From an uncultured Sphingomonas sp. (GTDB taxonomy: Bacteria; Pseudomonadota; Alphaproteobacteria; Sphingomonadales; Sphingomonadaceae), in assembly GCF_913777625.1 (NCBI RefSeq), contig NZ_CAJYTI010000008.1, forward strand, positions 176,005 through 240,004: a DNA stretch of 64,000 nucleotides. The letters run 5' to 3'. A model generated the notes under the pieces. It ran no database searches. It was not told the origin of the DNA and was given only the letters and a program-made list of their open reading frames with translations. Numbering within the stretch: the first letter of the stretch is position 1; every line of letters begins with the position of its first letter. Positions 28,846 to 39,221 of this stretch are shown here, in pieces. The position numbers and the translations under genes are program-made.

Positions 28846-30418
28846 TGCGGCCCTCGCGCTGCTGCTGGCCCAATATTCGATGGCGCCGGCAGCGGCGCAG
28901 ACGGTCGACCTGACCGACTATGTCCGCGCCCGCGCGGCCGATGCGGCGGGTGCGGCGACCGTGGCGGCGCAAGGCTATGCCCGCGCGCTGGCGGCGTCTC
29001 CCGACGATCCGGTGATCGCCCTGCGCGCGTATCGCCAGGCGCTGATGGCGGGCGACGTGCCGCTCGCCAGCCGCGCGGCGGCGGTGATGGAAAAGGCAGG
29101 CGTCGCCCCGCCCGATACCGCGCTGTTCGACATGGTGGTCCACCTCGCGGACGGCGACGAGCCCGCCGCTGCCGACGCGGTGAAGCGGCTGAAGGGCACG
29201 CCGTTCGATTTCCTGATGCCGATCCTCACCGCCTGGCTCGCCCAGGCGCGGGGCATGGACGGCGTGACCGTGCTCGACCGGCTGGAAACCGGCGCGCTCG
29301 GCCGCCGCTATGCGGGGACCCAGCGCGCGCTGATGCTGATGGCGCAGGGCAAGGACGACAGCGCGGTCCTGGAAGCGATGGGCGTGGTCGCCGGGGACAA
29401 CGAGGCCGACGCCCGGATCGACCTCGCCACCGTCCGGGGCCGTGCCGGCGCGCGCTTCCTGCTGGAAGGCGGCGGCCCGGAGCTGGAGGCGGTTGCGCGC
29501 CAGCTCGGGGCGCCGCGCCCGGTCACGATCCGCTACGGCCTTTCGCGCCTGTTCCGCGCGCTTGCCAGCGATCTTTCGGGCGACCGGATGGCGACGCTCA
29601 CCATCCTGCTCAGCCGCTGTGCGCTGATCCTCGATCCCGGCGAGGAGCGGTCGCGCATCCTGCTTGCCCAGGGGCTGGACGGTGCAGGGGCCGACGCGCT
29701 TGCCCTCGAAACGCTAGCGTCCTTGCCGAGGGAAAGTCCGTTCGCACGCCGCGCGGCGGCCGTGCGGGTGACGCTGCTGCGCAACAGCGGCCGCACCGAG
29801 GCTGCGCTGGCCGAAGCGAAGGCGCTCGCCGAAGACCGCCGCGCGACCGCGCTGGACGTCGAACGCTATGCCGAGCTGCTCGGCGCCGCCGGCCGGTTCG
29901 ATGCGGCGGCACGTGCGTACGGGGATGCGCTGCACCGTGGCGGCGAAGGCAGCGCCGACCTGCACCTCGACCTGGGCGTGGCGCTGGCCCGGGCCGGTCG
30001 TTGGGAGCAGGCGCTGCCCGATCTCCGCAAGGCCGCCGCGCTTGCGCCAGCGCAGGTCGAACCGCTGCGCACGCTCGGCACGCTGCTGATCGCGCATGGC
30101 GATCCCGGGCGTGAGGGCGTCGCGCTGCTCGAACGCGCGCACCGTATCGCGCCGGAAGATGCCGAGGCGGCCGATGCGCTGGGCTGGGCCTATGTCCAGC
30201 AGGGCGAGGTAGCGCGGGGCGTGCCGCTGCTCGAGTCGGCGACGCGGAGCGATCCGGCCGGGACCTCGGCGAACGAGCATCTGGGCGACGCCTATTGGCG
30301 GCTCGGGCGCCAGTTCGAGGCCCGCTATGCCTGGCGGGCGGCGGCGATCCACGCCGCGCCCGGTGATGCCGAGCGGATCGCGCGCAAGATCGACGAGGGG
30401 CTGACGGCCGCCTCCTGA
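28820..30418 (+). CDS. Exported tetratricopeptide-repeat protein
   Basis: The 532-residue product consists mainly of TPR-like helix pairs, clearest toward the C-terminus (LAPAQVEPLRTLGTLLIAHG, EDAEAADALGWAYVQQGEVA, NEHLGDAYWRLGRQFEARY). GTG 28820 was chosen: GGAAGG lies just upstream and the first 26 residues form a signal peptide ending PAAAQ. This start lies inside the end of the ETF-QO gene (26-base overlap in another frame). TPR proteins are scaffolds; a periplasmic assembly role is likely but the partner is unknown. ispE follows 19 bases later. Confidence 0.85.
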   Translation: MAPIIRTCSAALALLLAQYSMAPAAAQTVDLTDYVRARAADAAGAATVAAQGYARALAASPDDPVIALRAYRQALMAGDVPLASRAAAVMEKAGVAPPDTALFDMVVHLADGDEPAAADAVKRLKGTPFDFLMPILTAWLAQARGMDGVTVLDRLETGALGRRYAGTQRALMLMAQGKDDSAVLEAMGVVAGDNEADARIDLATVRGRAGARFLLEGGGPELEAVARQLGAPRPVTIRYGLSRLFRALASDLSGDRMATLTILLSRCALILDPGEERSRILLAQGLDGAGADALALETLASLPRESPFARRAAAVRVTLLRNSGRTEAALAEAKALAEDRRATALDVERYAELLGAAGRFDAAARAYGDALHRGGEGSADLHLDLGVALARAGRWEQALPDLRKAAALAPAQVEPLRTLGTLLIAHGDPGREGVALLERAHRIAPEDAEAADALGWAYVQQGEVARGVPLLESATRSDPAGTSANEHLGDAYWRLGRQFEARYAWRAAAIHAAPGDAERIARKIDEGLTAAS

Positions 30419-30437
30419 ACACGCTAGGGGCAGGGCG

Positions 30438-31274
30438 ATGTCCGATCTTCCCACCGTCACGGAGCAGGCGCCGGCCAAGCTCAACCTCGCGCTCCACGTC
30501 CGCCATCGCCGGCCGGACGGCTATCACGAACTGGAGACGCTGTTCGCCTTTGTCGACCATGGCGACGTGGTGCGGGTGACGCCGGCCGAGGTCGCGCGCT
30601 TCACCCTGACCGGCCCGTTCGCGGCGGTGCTGGCGGAGGAGGGCGACAATCTCGTCACCCGGGCGGCTGCCCGGTTCCGCGAGGCCTTTGGCGGCGGCGT
30701 GCACGCGATCGAACTGGAAAAGCATCTGCCGGTCGCCTCCGGCATCGGCGGGGGCTCGGCCGATGCGGCGGCGACGCTGCGCGCGCTGGCGCGGCTGCAC
30801 GGGGTGGCGCTCGACGATCCCCGCCTGTTCGCGATCGCCGACGGGCTGGGTTCGGACGTGCCCGCCTGCCTGCTCGGGCGGACGGCCTTTGGCCGGGGGC
30901 GGGGCGAGCAGCTGGAGCCGCTCGACGGCCTGGCCGGCATCCCGGTCTTGCTGGTGAACCCCGGCGTCGGCGTCTCGACGGCGGCGGTGTTCCGCGGCTG
31001 GGACGGGGTGGATCGCGGGCCGATCGGGCAGGGCGACCTGCTCGCCGTCGCCCGCGAGGGGCGCAACGATCTGGAACCGCCTGCGCGCGCGATCGCGCCC
31101 GCCATCGATGCGGTGCTGGCGGCGCTGGCGGTGCAGCCGGGGGTGGTGCTCGCCCGCATGTCCGGCTCGGGGGCGACCTGCTTCGCCTTCTTCGACGACG
31201 CTGCCGCCCGCGATGCCGCGGCGGCAGCGCTGGCGAACCGCGGCTGGTGGCGCGCCGCGACCCGTTTGCGATGA
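30438..31274 (+). CDS. ispE: 4-(cytidine 5'-diphospho)-2-C-methyl-D-erythritol kinase
   Basis: This GHMP kinase of the MEP isoprenoid pathway phosphorylates CDP-methylerythritol. The 278-residue protein has the substrate motif EQAPAKLNLALHVRHRRPDGYHE at the start, the GHMP ATP-binding loop HLPVASGIGGGSADAAATL, LGSDVPACLLG, and the C-terminal glycine loop ARMSGSGATCFAFF. All family motifs are intact. It probably shares an mRNA with the TPR gene upstream. Confidence 0.97.
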   Translation: MSDLPTVTEQAPAKLNLALHVRHRRPDGYHELETLFAFVDHGDVVRVTPAEVARFTLTGPFAAVLAEEGDNLVTRAAARFREAFGGGVHAIELEKHLPVASGIGGGSADAAATLRALARLHGVALDDPRLFAIADGLGSDVPACLLGRTAFGRGRGEQLEPLDGLAGIPVLLVNPGVGVSTAAVFRGWDGVDRGPIGQGDLLAVAREGRNDLEPPARAIAPAIDAVLAALAVQPGVVLARMSGSGATCFAFFDDAAARDAAAAALANRGWWRAATRLR

Positions 31275-31432
31275 TTTGATAACCGAATCTTTACCGTTTT
31301 CGGACAGTTGGGCGTCGACGGATCTGACGCGCCGCGAACGTCCGTCTTTGGCCCGCGGGTGCGCTCCATGCCGGAGTCCACCCGCGCGCCATCGCGTGAC
31401 TTGCTCGCGCGGATCGGGCACAGCCTTTCCCC

Positions 31433-32167
31433 ATGATCGAAGTGCACTGGGACGGGCCGATCGCGAGCATCGTGCTCGCACGCGGCGGGGCGCGCAACGC
31501 CGTGCCGATCGCCGGCTGGGAACAACTCGCGGACACGGCGAGGACCTTGGACGCGGCGCGCGTCGTCGTCCTGCAATCGGCCATGCCGGATATGTTCTCC
31601 GCAGGCGCCGATATCGCCCAATTCAATGACTTGCAGGCTGATCCTGCGCTGCGCTCTCGCTTCCGCAAGGCGATGCGCGGCGCGATGGACGCCTTGGCCG
31701 CGCTGCCGATGCCGGTGCTGGCTGCCGTCGACGGCGGATGCTTCGGCGCGGCGGTGGCGCTCGTCCTTGCCGCCGATCTTCGGATCGCAGGCGATGCGGC
31801 GCAGTTCGCGGTGACCCCGGCGCGGCTCGGGCTCGGCTATCCCCGGCAGGATGTGGCGCGGCTGACACGGCAGGTCGGGCGTGGTCGAGCGGCCGAACTG
31901 CTCTTCACCGGCGAGGCGATCGACGCCGACACTGCCGCAGCGGTGGGGCTGGTCGAGCGTCGCGCGCCGGAAGCCGGCGTGGCTGCGATGGCGCTGGCGC
32001 GGCGCATCGCGGAAAACGCGCCCGATGCGGTCCGTCAACTCAAGCAGGCACTGACCCGGCCCGACGACGCCGATCTCGACACGGCGTTCGACGCGGCGTT
32101 CGGCGGGCCCGAACTTGCCGAAGGGCTGGCTGCCTTCCAGGCACGCCGGCGGCCGGTGTTCGGATGA
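31433..32167 (+). CDS. Enoyl-CoA hydratase/isomerase family protein
   Basis: The 244-residue crotonase-fold protein has an oxyanion-hole region SAGADIAQFNDL near residue 55 and the second one, VDGGCFGAAVALVLAADLRIAG, near 100-120, followed by TPARLGLGYPRQDVARL. In place of the two catalytic Glu of mitochondrial enoyl-CoA hydratase it has less clear equivalents, so hydratase, isomerase or another CoA-ester reaction are all possible. It overlaps the next gene by ATGA, suggesting a small catabolic operon. Confidence 0.88.
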   Translation: MIEVHWDGPIASIVLARGGARNAVPIAGWEQLADTARTLDAARVVVLQSAMPDMFSAGADIAQFNDLQADPALRSRFRKAMRGAMDALAALPMPVLAAVDGGCFGAAVALVLAADLRIAGDAAQFAVTPARLGLGYPRQDVARLTRQVGRGRAAELLFTGEAIDADTAAAVGLVERRAPEAGVAAMALARRIAENAPDAVRQLKQALTRPDDADLDTAFDAAFGGPELAEGLAAFQARRRPVFG

Positions 32168-32895
32168 GCGTCGCCGAGATCCTCCCTGGCGGTGACCGCA
32201 CGGTCCTGCTGCTGTGCGACCATGCCTCCAAGGTCGTGCCGGCCGACATCGATCTCGGCATCGATCCGGCGCTGCTCGATCTGCACATCGCGGTCGATAT
32301 CGGCGCGGCGGCGGTCACCCGTGCGCTGGCGGTGATGCTGGATGCTCCAGCGATCCTGGCCACCGTCTCGCGGCTGGTGATCGACCTCCACCGCGAGCCC
32401 GACCATGCCGGCTTGATCCCCGCGGCCAGCGACGGCCATCCGATCCCCGGCAACGTGGGCGTGGACCGCCGCGCGCGCATCGCCCGCTTTCACGCGCCCT
32501 ATCACCGCTGCCTGCGGGACCAGGTCTGCCGCCAGCGCCCGGCGCTGATCCTGTCGATCCACAGCTTCACGCCGCAGCTCGAGGATGGCGGCACGCCGCG
32601 ACCGTGGGAGGTGGGCATTCTCTACAATCGCGATACCCGCGCCGCACGGCCCGCGGTCGACTGGTTCCGCACCCAGGGTTTCGTGACCGGGGACAACGAG
32701 CCCTATTCGGGCCGCCTGCTCAACGCGACGCTCAACCGTCATGCCGAGGCGCAGGGCATCCCCTCGATCGCGATCGAAATCCGCAACGATCTGATCCGCG
32801 CGCCCGAGGGCGTGACGCGCTGGGCAGGGCTGTTGCACGAGCTCACGCTTTTTCTGCGCAACACTCTTGCGCAAAAGGGTGTTTCCGCGACATAG
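32164..32895 (+). CDS. N-formylglutamate amidohydrolase family protein
   Basis: The 243-residue product contains [12 protein letters not shown] near the start, [27 protein letters not shown], and [12 protein letters not shown], the zinc/substrate-site pattern of the N-formylglutamate amidohydrolase (HutG-type) family. In the five-step histidine pathway this enzyme releases formate, but family members beside unrelated genes often hydrolyse other N-acyl substrates; no hut genes are present. ATG 32164 overlaps the preceding stop. ilvD follows after 11 bases. Confidence 0.88.
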   Translation: MSVAEILPGGDRTVLLLCDHASKVVPADIDLGIDPALLDLHIAVDIGAAAVTRALAVMLDAPAILATVSRLVIDLHREPDHAGLIPAASDGHPIPGNVGVDRRARIARFHAPYHRCLRDQVCRQRPALILSIHSFTPQLEDGGTPRPWEVGILYNRDTRAARPAVDWFRTQGFVTGDNEPYSGRLLNATLNRHAEAQGIPSIAIEIRNDLIRAPEGVTRWAGLLHELTLFLRNTLAQKGVSAT

Positions 32896-32906
32896 GCTTG
32901 CGCGCC

Positions 32907-34628
32907 ATGACCAACCGATTCGACAAGTCCAAGCTCCCCAGCCGCCACGTCTCCGTGGGGCCCGAGCGCGCGCCGCACCGCAGCTATTACTATGCCATGG
33001 GGATTCCCGAGGAGGATATCGCCAAGCCGTTCGTCGCCGTGGCGAGCGCCGGCAACGATAGCGCGCCGTGCAACACCACCCTCGATTTCCAGGCCGATGC
33101 CGCCCGCCAGGGCGTGATCGCCAATGGCGGCATGCCGCGCCGGTTTAACACCATCACGGTGACCGACGGCATCGCCATGGGCCATCAGGGGATGAAGTCC
33201 TCGCTCGTCAGCCGCGAGGTGATCGCGGATTCGGTCGAGCTCAGCGTGCGCGGCCATTGCTATGACGCGCTGGTCGCCTTTGCCGGCTGCGACAAGTCGC
33301 TGCCCGGCATGATGATGGCGATGCTCCGCCTCAACATTCCGTCGATCTTCGTCTATGGTGGCTCGATCCTGCCGGGCCGGTTCGAGGACCGCGACGTCAC
33401 CGTGGTCGACGTGTTCGAGGCGGTGGGCAAGTTCGCCGCCGGCAACTGCCCGCTCAAGGACCTGACCGCGCTCGAGAAGGTCGCCTGCCCCGGCCACGGC
33501 GCGTGCGGCGGCCAGTTCACCGCCAACACCATGGCGTGCGTCGGCGAGGCGATGGGTTTGTCGTTGCCGAACAGCAACATGGTGCCTGCTCCTTACAAGA
33601 GTCGTGAAGAAATCGCGATCGCTGCGGGCCATCAGGTGATGAACCTGCTCGAGATGAACCTGCGCCCGCGCGACATCGCGACGCGCGCCGCGTTCATCAA
33701 CGCCGCGCGGGTGGTGGCAGCGACCGGCGGCTCGACCAACGCCGCGCTCCACCTGCCCGCGATGGCCAACGAAGCCGGCATCGACTTCGACCTGCACGAC
33801 GTCGCCGAGGCTTTCAAATCAACGCCGTATATCGCGGACCTGAAGCCGGGTGGGAAGTATGTCGCCAAGGACATGCATGCCGCCGGTGGTGTCTACATGC
33901 TGATGAAGACGATGCTGGCCAACGGCCTGCTCGACGGCAGCTGCCTGACCGTGACCGGCAAGACGCTGGGCGAGAATATCGACGAGGTCACCTGGAACCC
34001 CGACCAGAAGGTGATCTACGACGTAAAGACGCCGATCACCCCCACGGGCGGCGTCGTCGGCCTGCGCGGCTCGCTGGCACCCGAGGGCGCGATCGTGAAG
34101 GTCGCGGGCATGCACCGGCTCCAGTTCACCGGCCCGGCACGGGTGTTCGATTGCGAGGAGGATGCCTTCCAGGCGGTGGAGAACCGCCAGATCAACGAGG
34201 GCGAGGTGATCATCATCCGCTATGAGGGGCCGAAGGGCGGCCCGGGCATGCGCGAGATGCTGTCGACCACCGCCGCGCTCTATGGCCTCGGCATGGGCGA
34301 GAAGGTGGCGCTGATCACCGACGGCCGCTTCTCGGGCGGCACGCGCGGCTTCTGCATCGGCCATGTCGGCCCCGAGGCGGCCGAGGGCGGCCCGATCGCG
34401 CTGGTCGAGGACGGCGACACGATCCGTATCGATGCCGAGGCGGGGACGATCGACCTCGACGTGCCCGAGGACGTGCTGGCCGAGCGCCGCGCGCGCTGGC
34501 AGCCGCGGGTGAACGACTATCAGTCGGGCGCGCTCTACCGCTATTCGCAGAATGTCGGCCCGGCCTATCAGGGGGCGGTGACGCACCCCGGCGCCAAGGC
34601 CGAGCGTCATGTCTACGCGGACATCTAG
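32907..34628 (+). CDS. ilvD: Dihydroxy-acid dehydratase
   Basis: This enzyme performs the third step of valine/isoleucine synthesis, dehydrating dihydroxy acids to 2-keto acids. The 573-residue protein has cluster cysteines at Cys55 ([12 protein letters not shown]), Cys128 ([10 protein letters not shown]) and in [16 protein letters not shown] near residue 195-205, the set of 2Fe-2S dehydratases. The C-terminal [19 protein letters not shown] motif is intact. ATG 32907 was chosen by alignment with the usual N-terminus ([21 protein letters not shown] follows soon after). Its end overlaps a lipoprotein gene by 20 bases. Confidence 0.96.
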   Translation: MTNRFDKSKLPSRHVSVGPERAPHRSYYYAMGIPEEDIAKPFVAVASAGNDSAPCNTTLDFQADAARQGVIANGGMPRRFNTITVTDGIAMGHQGMKSSLVSREVIADSVELSVRGHCYDALVAFAGCDKSLPGMMMAMLRLNIPSIFVYGGSILPGRFEDRDVTVVDVFEAVGKFAAGNCPLKDLTALEKVACPGHGACGGQFTANTMACVGEAMGLSLPNSNMVPAPYKSREEIAIAAGHQVMNLLEMNLRPRDIATRAAFINAARVVAATGGSTNAALHLPAMANEAGIDFDLHDVAEAFKSTPYIADLKPGGKYVAKDMHAAGGVYMLMKTMLANGLLDGSCLTVTGKTLGENIDEVTWNPDQKVIYDVKTPITPTGGVVGLRGSLAPEGAIVKVAGMHRLQFTGPARVFDCEEDAFQAVENRQINEGEVIIIRYEGPKGGPGMREMLSTTAALYGLGMGEKVALITDGRFSGGTRGFCIGHVGPEAAEGGPIALVEDGDTIRIDAEAGTIDLDVPEDVLAERRARWQPRVNDYQSGALYRYSQNVGPAYQGAVTHPGAKAERHVYADI

Positions 34629-34947
34629 TCTCGTCCTCGGCGTGCTTCTGGCGGGCTGCGGTGCCGATCCGGCGTCGCAGCCTGCGCAGCAGGCGGGCGA
34701 GACGGTCGCGTGCGGACCGGTCGGCGAGACGCTGCTGCCGGTCTGCACCGTGGAGCGGGAGGGCGATAGGCTCGTCCTCCGCCATCCCGATGGCGGGTTC
34801 CGGCGGCTGCAGGTGCAGGGCAATGTGATCACTGCGGCCGACGGTGCCGAGGTGGCGAGCGTCACCCATGCCGGCAGCGCGACCGAAGTGACGATCGGCG
34901 GGATGCGCTATCGTCTCGGGGGGAAGGGCGCTACAACGGGGCGATGA
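34609..34947 (+). CDS. Small putative lipoprotein
   Basis: The 112-residue product begins [20 protein letters not shown], with a lipobox LLAGC predicting signal peptidase II cleavage before Cys17. The mature part is beta-rich with two Cys ([16 protein letters not shown]) and includes [12 protein letters not shown]. It is a common sphingomonad hypothetical with no known role. It starts inside the end of ilvD (20-base overlap) and its stop overlaps nnrD by four bases. Confidence 0.8.
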   Translation: MSTRTSSLVLGVLLAGCGADPASQPAQQAGETVACGPVGETLLPVCTVEREGDRLVLRHPDGGFRRLQVQGNVITAADGAEVASVTHAGSATEVTIGGMRYRLGGKGATTGR

Positions 34948-36347
34948 TCCCGTCCGGTGCCCCGATCCTCTCTGCCGACGCAATGCGAGCCGCCGAGGAG
35001 GCGGTGTTCGCGCGTGGCGTTTCCCAAGACGAACTGATGGAGCGCGCCGGTGCCGCCGTTGCGCGGGAGGCGCTCCGCTTCGCGATGGGCCGGCCGGCGC
35101 TGGTGCTCGCAGGGCCCGGCAACAATGGTGGCGATGCCTATGTCGTTGCTCGACTTTTGCGCGAGGCTGGGCTCGACGTGCTGGTCGCGGCGTCGGGCGC
35201 GCCTAAGCCGGGTGCGGCCGAGCGGATGCATGCGCGCTGGCAGGGGCCGACCACCTCGCTTTACGGCGCGCCCGTGCGGCCGGTGGTGATCGACGGGCTG
35301 TTCGGCATCGGCGTCACGCGCCCGCTGGAGCGCAGCATCGCCGCGGTGTTCGCCGAGCTGGTGCGCGGCGCCGACTTCACGCTCGCAATCGACCTACCGT
35401 CGGGCATGGACACCGACAGCGGCGCGGAACTCGGCGCGCCGCGCGGGGTGAACGCCACCGTGGCGCTGGGGGCGCTCAAGCCCGCCCATCTGCTCGACGA
35501 CGGACTGTCCCGCTGCGGCCATGTGTTGCTCGCCGGCATCGGCATTCCGGTGGATACGGCGTGGCGCACGGTATCGCGGCCGCACCTCTCGACGCCCGGA
35601 CCGCAGAGCCACAAATACAGCCGCGGGCTGGTCGCGGTGATCGAAGGGACCATGCCGGGGGCGGGGCGCCTCGCGGCGCGCGCGGCGATGGCGAGCGGGG
35701 CGGGCTATGTGATGCTGGCGGGCCCCGAGCCGACGGGCCCGGCCCCGGATGCGCTGGTCCGCCGGACCATCGACGATGCCGACGATCTTGCCGATTTCCT
35801 TGCCGGGGACCGGATCGACGCGGTGGTGCTGGGCCCCGGCCTCGGGCGCGATCGGCGTGCCGAGGCGTTCCTGCGCGTGGGCCTCGCCGCCGACAAGCCG
35901 CTGGTGCTGGACGGCGACGCGCTGAGCCTGCTCGGCACCGGTGCTGCCGCTGCGCTTGCGGCGCGCGAGGCGCCGGTGTGGGTCACCCCCCATGGCGGCG
36001 AATTCGACCGGATGTTCGGCGGCACCGGCAGCAAGATCGACCGTACGCTCCAGGCTGCGGCCGCCAGTGGCGCGACCGTAGTGCACAAGGGCGGCGACAC
36101 CGTGATCGCGGGCCCGGACGGCAGCGTGCGGGTGCTGGCGGGGGCCTCGCCCTGGCTGTCGACCGCCGGCACCGGCGACGTGCTCGCAGGCGTGCTGGGC
36201 GCGCAGATCGGGCAGGGCGGCAGCGGGGTCGACCCGGCTGCGGCGGCGGTATGGCTGCACGGCCGCGCGGCGCAGCTTGCAGGCCCCGCCTTTTTCGCCG
36301 ATCAGCTCGTCGCTCAACTGGCGGAAGCGTGTTCGGAATGTCTGTGA
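34944..36347 (+). CDS. nnrD: Bifunctional NAD(P)H-hydrate epimerase / ADP-dependent NAD(P)H-hydrate dehydratase
   Basis: This is a metabolite-repair enzyme that restores damaged NADHX/NADPHX. The 467-residue protein fuses an N-terminal YjeF-N epimerase domain (about 1-210; VLAGPGNNGGDAYVVARLL, IDLPSGMDTDSG) to a C-terminal ribokinase-like dehydratase (about 225-467; WVTPHGGEFDRMFGG, VHKGGDTVIAGPDG, TAGTGDVLAGVLGAQI). All landmark motifs are present. The start is coupled to the lipoprotein stop (ATGA) and its stop overlaps the methyltransferase start by ten bases. Confidence 0.95.
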   Translation: MIPSGAPILSADAMRAAEEAVFARGVSQDELMERAGAAVAREALRFAMGRPALVLAGPGNNGGDAYVVARLLREAGLDVLVAASGAPKPGAAERMHARWQGPTTSLYGAPVRPVVIDGLFGIGVTRPLERSIAAVFAELVRGADFTLAIDLPSGMDTDSGAELGAPRGVNATVALGALKPAHLLDDGLSRCGHVLLAGIGIPVDTAWRTVSRPHLSTPGPQSHKYSRGLVAVIEGTMPGAGRLAARAAMASGAGYVMLAGPEPTGPAPDALVRRTIDDADDLADFLAGDRIDAVVLGPGLGRDRRAEAFLRVGLAADKPLVLDGDALSLLGTGAAAALAAREAPVWVTPHGGEFDRMFGGTGSKIDRTLQAAAASGATVVHKGGDTVIAGPDGSVRVLAGASPWLSTAGTGDVLAGVLGAQIGQGGSGVDPAAAAVWLHGRAAQLAGPAFFADQLVAQLAEACSECL

Positions 36348-37534
36348 GCGAAGTCGAAGTGGTGCGCGTCGCGGCGCGGGGCGATGGGGTGACGAGCGAC
36401 GGCCGGCATTTCCCCCTGACCGCACCAGGCGATTGGGTGGACGCGGAGGGCGCGATCCGCTTCGGCCCGCACCACCAGACGCCCCCCTGCCGGCACTTCC
36501 CCGGCTGCGGCGGTTGCCAGCTCCAGCATCTCGACGATGCCGCATGGAGCGGTTTCCTCGCCGAGCGGGTGCGTACCGCGCTGTCGGCGCAGGGGTTGGC
36601 GGCAGAGATCCGTACGCCCTTGCTCTCCCCGCCGCGCACCCGCCGCCGCGCGACGCTCCATGCCGAGCGGCGCGGCAAGCAGGTGCGGATCGGCTTTACC
36701 GAGGTGGGCAGCCACAAGCTGGTCGACCTGGCCGAATGCCACGTCCTCGCCCCCGAACTGTTCGCGCTGCTCGCGCCGCTCCGCCGCCTGTTCGCCACGC
36801 TGCTGCCCGACGCGCGGCGGGTGAACGTGCATCTCGCGCTCAGCGACCAGGGCCGCGACGTGCTGGTCGAGGGGATCGACCCCGAAGGACTGGCAGCCGC
36901 CGAGGCGATCACCGCCTTTGCGGAGGCGGAAAGGCTCGCCCGCTTCGCGATCGACGAAGGCTTCGGCCCCACGGCGCGCTGGGAGCCGGTGCCGGTGACG
37001 ATCACCCTCGGCGGTGTCGCGGTGCCGCTGCCGAGCGGCAGCTTCCTCCAGGCGACCCCCGAGGGGGAGGCGGCGCTGGTGACGGCGGTGCGCGCAATCG
37101 TCGGTAAGGCGCGGACGGTCGCCGATCTGTTCGCCGGGCTGGGCACCTTCACCTTCGCGCTCGACGGCGCGCGGGTCTATGCGGGCGAGGCCGCGCGCGA
37201 CGCGATCCTGTCGCTCAAGGCCGCGGCGGGTGCGACCGGGCGGCAGGTATTCGGGGACCACCGCGACCTGTTCCGGCGGCCGCTGACGACGGCCGAGCTC
37301 GACCGGTTCGACGCGATCGTGCTCGATCCGCCTCGTGCCGGTGCGCGGGAGCAGGTGGGGGAGCTGGCCGGCTCCAGGGCGCCGATCGTCGCCTATGTTT
37401 CGTGTAATCCCAGTACCTTCGCGCGGGATGCCGAGATGTTGTGCAAGGGTGGCTACCGGCTCGATTGGGTGCAGCCGGTTGGGCAGTTCCGCTGGTCGAC
37501 GCATGTCGAGCTGGCGGCGAAGTTCACGCGCTAG
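36338..37534 (+). CDS. Class I SAM-dependent RNA methyltransferase (RumA/RlmD-like, m5U)
   Basis: The 398-residue protein has the iron-sulfur motif [15 protein letters not shown] (Cys-x5-Cys-x2-Cys) near residue 50, a SAM site [15 protein letters not shown], and the catalytic pair DPPRAGA and [11 protein letters not shown], the nucleophilic Cys motif of RNA m5U methyltransferases. The RlmD/RlmC group methylates 23S rRNA uridines; which position is not clear. The N-terminal TRAM-like domain is short. The 3' end overlaps truA on the other strand by 11 bases. Confidence 0.92.
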   Translation: MSVSEVEVVRVAARGDGVTSDGRHFPLTAPGDWVDAEGAIRFGPHHQTPPCRHFPGCGGCQLQHLDDAAWSGFLAERVRTALSAQGLAAEIRTPLLSPPRTRRRATLHAERRGKQVRIGFTEVGSHKLVDLAECHVLAPELFALLAPLRRLFATLLPDARRVNVHLALSDQGRDVLVEGIDPEGLAAAEAITAFAEAERLARFAIDEGFGPTARWEPVPVTITLGGVAVPLPSGSFLQATPEGEAALVTAVRAIVGKARTVADLFAGLGTFTFALDGARVYAGEAARDAILSLKAAAGATGRQVFGDHRDLFRRPLTTAELDRFDAIVLDPPRAGAREQVGELAGSRAPIVAYVSCNPSTFARDAEMLCKGGYRLDWVQPVGQFRWSTHVELAAKFTR

Positions 37535-38270
37535 GATATTCCGCGCGCAGGAAAAACAGGCCGTCGGGCGGGGCGTTGAGCCCCAGCGTCGTGCGGTCGC
37601 GCGCTTCCAGCGCGTCGCGCACATCCTCCGGCGCCCATTTGCCCTGGCCGACCAGCGACAGGCAGCCGACCATCGAGCGCACCTGATGGTGCAGGAACGA
37701 GCGCGCCGAGGCGAACACGCTGATCCGATCGCCGGCCTGCACCACGTCAAGCCGATCGAGCGTGCGGACGGGGCTCTCGGCCTGACAATGCGCCGAGCGG
37801 AAGGTGGTGAAGTCATGCCGCCCCACCAGATGCGCCGCTGCCGCGTGCATGGCGGCCACGTCGAGCGGCCCGGACAGGCGCCAGGCGAGGCCCTTCTCCC
37901 AAGTGAGGGGCGCACGGCGCGTTACGATCCGATATTCATAATGCCGGCTAAGGCACGAGAAACGCGCGTGCCAGTCCCCCGAAACTTCCTCGCACGCCAG
38001 GATCGCCACCGGGTGAGGGCGGATCCGGGCGTTGAGCGCTTCCATCAGCCGGAACGGCGCGATCGGCTTGGCGATGTCGACATGCGCGCGCATGCCCAGC
38101 CCATGCACGCCGGCGTCGGTGCGGCCGGCGGCGTGGACCACCACCTCCTCGCCGGTCACGGCATAGGCGGCGTCCTCGATCGCCTGCTGGACGCTGGGGC
38201 CGTGATCCTGCCGCTGCCAGCCCATGAAGGGGCGGCCGTCGAACTCCACCGTGAGCGCAAAGCGCGTCAA
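37524..38270 (-). CDS. truA: tRNA pseudouridine(38-40) synthase
   Basis: TruA converts uridines 38-40 of the tRNA anticodon arm to pseudouridine. The 248-residue protein begins [21 protein letters not shown] and carries the catalytic Asp in [24 protein letters not shown], and [14 protein letters not shown]. The start is TTG 38270, whose TTGA overlaps the fmt stop, so translation is coupled to fmt. The open frame extends far upstream through antisense sequence, which is meaningless. Confidence 0.96.
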   Translation of the reverse strand: MTRFALTVEFDGRPFMGWQRQDHGPSVQQAIEDAAYAVTGEEVVVHAAGRTDAGVHGLGMRAHVDIAKPIAPFRLMEALNARIRPHPVAILACEEVSGDWHARFSCLSRHYEYRIVTRRAPLTWEKGLAWRLSGPLDVAAMHAAAAHLVGRHDFTTFRSAHCQAESPVRTLDRLDVVQAGDRISVFASARSFLHHQVRSMVGCLSLVGQGKWAPEDVRDALEARDRTTLGLNAPPDGLFFLRAEYPSA

Positions 38271-39169
38271 AGCTGGGTCCCCGCCGGGATCGGCAAGCCC
38301 CGCAGCAGTTCGGCGACCGTCATCACCCCGCGGCCGGCGCGCTGGATCGAGGTCGGGCGGATCGCGCCCTCGCCGCAATGGATCAGCAGGTCGTCGCCGA
38401 CGGTGCCCGCGGGGCCATCCGCATCGACCAGATCGGCCGCATGGATCCGGAAGCGCTCGCCGTTCCACTCGAAGAACGCGCCAGGCGCCGGGTTGAACGC
38501 GCGCACTGCCCGCTCGACTTCGACCGCGCTGCGGGTGAAGTCCAGCCGCGCCTCGGCCTTGTCGATCTTCGCCGCATAGGTGATGCCCTCCTCGGGCTGC
38601 GGCATGGCGGGATAGGCGTCGAAGTCGGCCAGCACCTGCACCATCAGCCGCGCACCCATCGCGCTCAGCTCGGTGCGCAGTTCGCCCGCGGTCTTGCGAT
38701 CGATCGGTGTCCGGCCCTCCAGCCGCACCGGGCCCGTATCGAGCCCGGCCTCCATCTGCATGATGCCGACGCCGGTCTCCGCGTCGCCGGCGAGGATGGC
38801 CCGCTCGATCGGCGCCGCGCCGCGCCAGCGGGGCAGCAGCGAGCCATGGACGTTGAGGCACCCCAGCCGCGGCGCGGCCAGCACCGCCTTGGGCAGGATC
38901 AGCCCATAGGCCGCCACTACCGCGACATCGGCACCCAGCGCCGCCAGCGCCGCCTGCTCCTCGGGGCCCTTGAGGCTGAGCGGCGTCCGCACCGCAATCC
39001 CCAGCGCCTCGGCGCGGGCATGGACCGGGGAGGGGGTCAGCACCTTGCCGCGCCGGCCGCCGGGGCGGGGCGGCTGGCTGTAGGCGGCGACGATGTCGTG
39101 CCCGGCCTCGACCAGGGCGTCGAGCACCGGCACGGCGAAATCGGGGGTTCCCATGAAGAGGATGCGCAT
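38267..39169 (-). CDS. fmt: Methionyl-tRNA formyltransferase
   Basis: It formylates initiator Met-tRNA using 10-formyltetrahydrofolate. The 300-residue protein has the start [19 protein letters not shown], the formyltransferase motif [22 protein letters not shown] (Asn-His-Asp site), and a C-terminal OB-like domain with [16 protein letters not shown] 39169 has GAGGGG five bases upstream. It shares a divergent 52-base gap with recR. def, its usual functional partner in formyl-Met turnover, lies nearby at 39.85 kb on the other strand. Confidence 0.97.
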   Translation of the reverse strand: MRILFMGTPDFAVPVLDALVEAGHDIVAAYSQPPRPGGRRGKVLTPSPVHARAEALGIAVRTPLSLKGPEEQAALAALGADVAVVAAYGLILPKAVLAAPRLGCLNVHGSLLPRWRGAAPIERAILAGDAETGVGIMQMEAGLDTGPVRLEGRTPIDRKTAGELRTELSAMGARLMVQVLADFDAYPAMPQPEEGITYAAKIDKAEARLDFTRSAVEVERAVRAFNPAPGAFFEWNGERFRIHAADLVDADGPAGTVGDDLLIHCGEGAIRPTSIQRAGRGVMTVAELLRGLPIPAGTQL

Positions 39170-39221
39170 ATGTCCCCTCAACCGCTTGGCAGGCGCGCAT
39201 GCAAGCCCCTATGTGTCGCAC

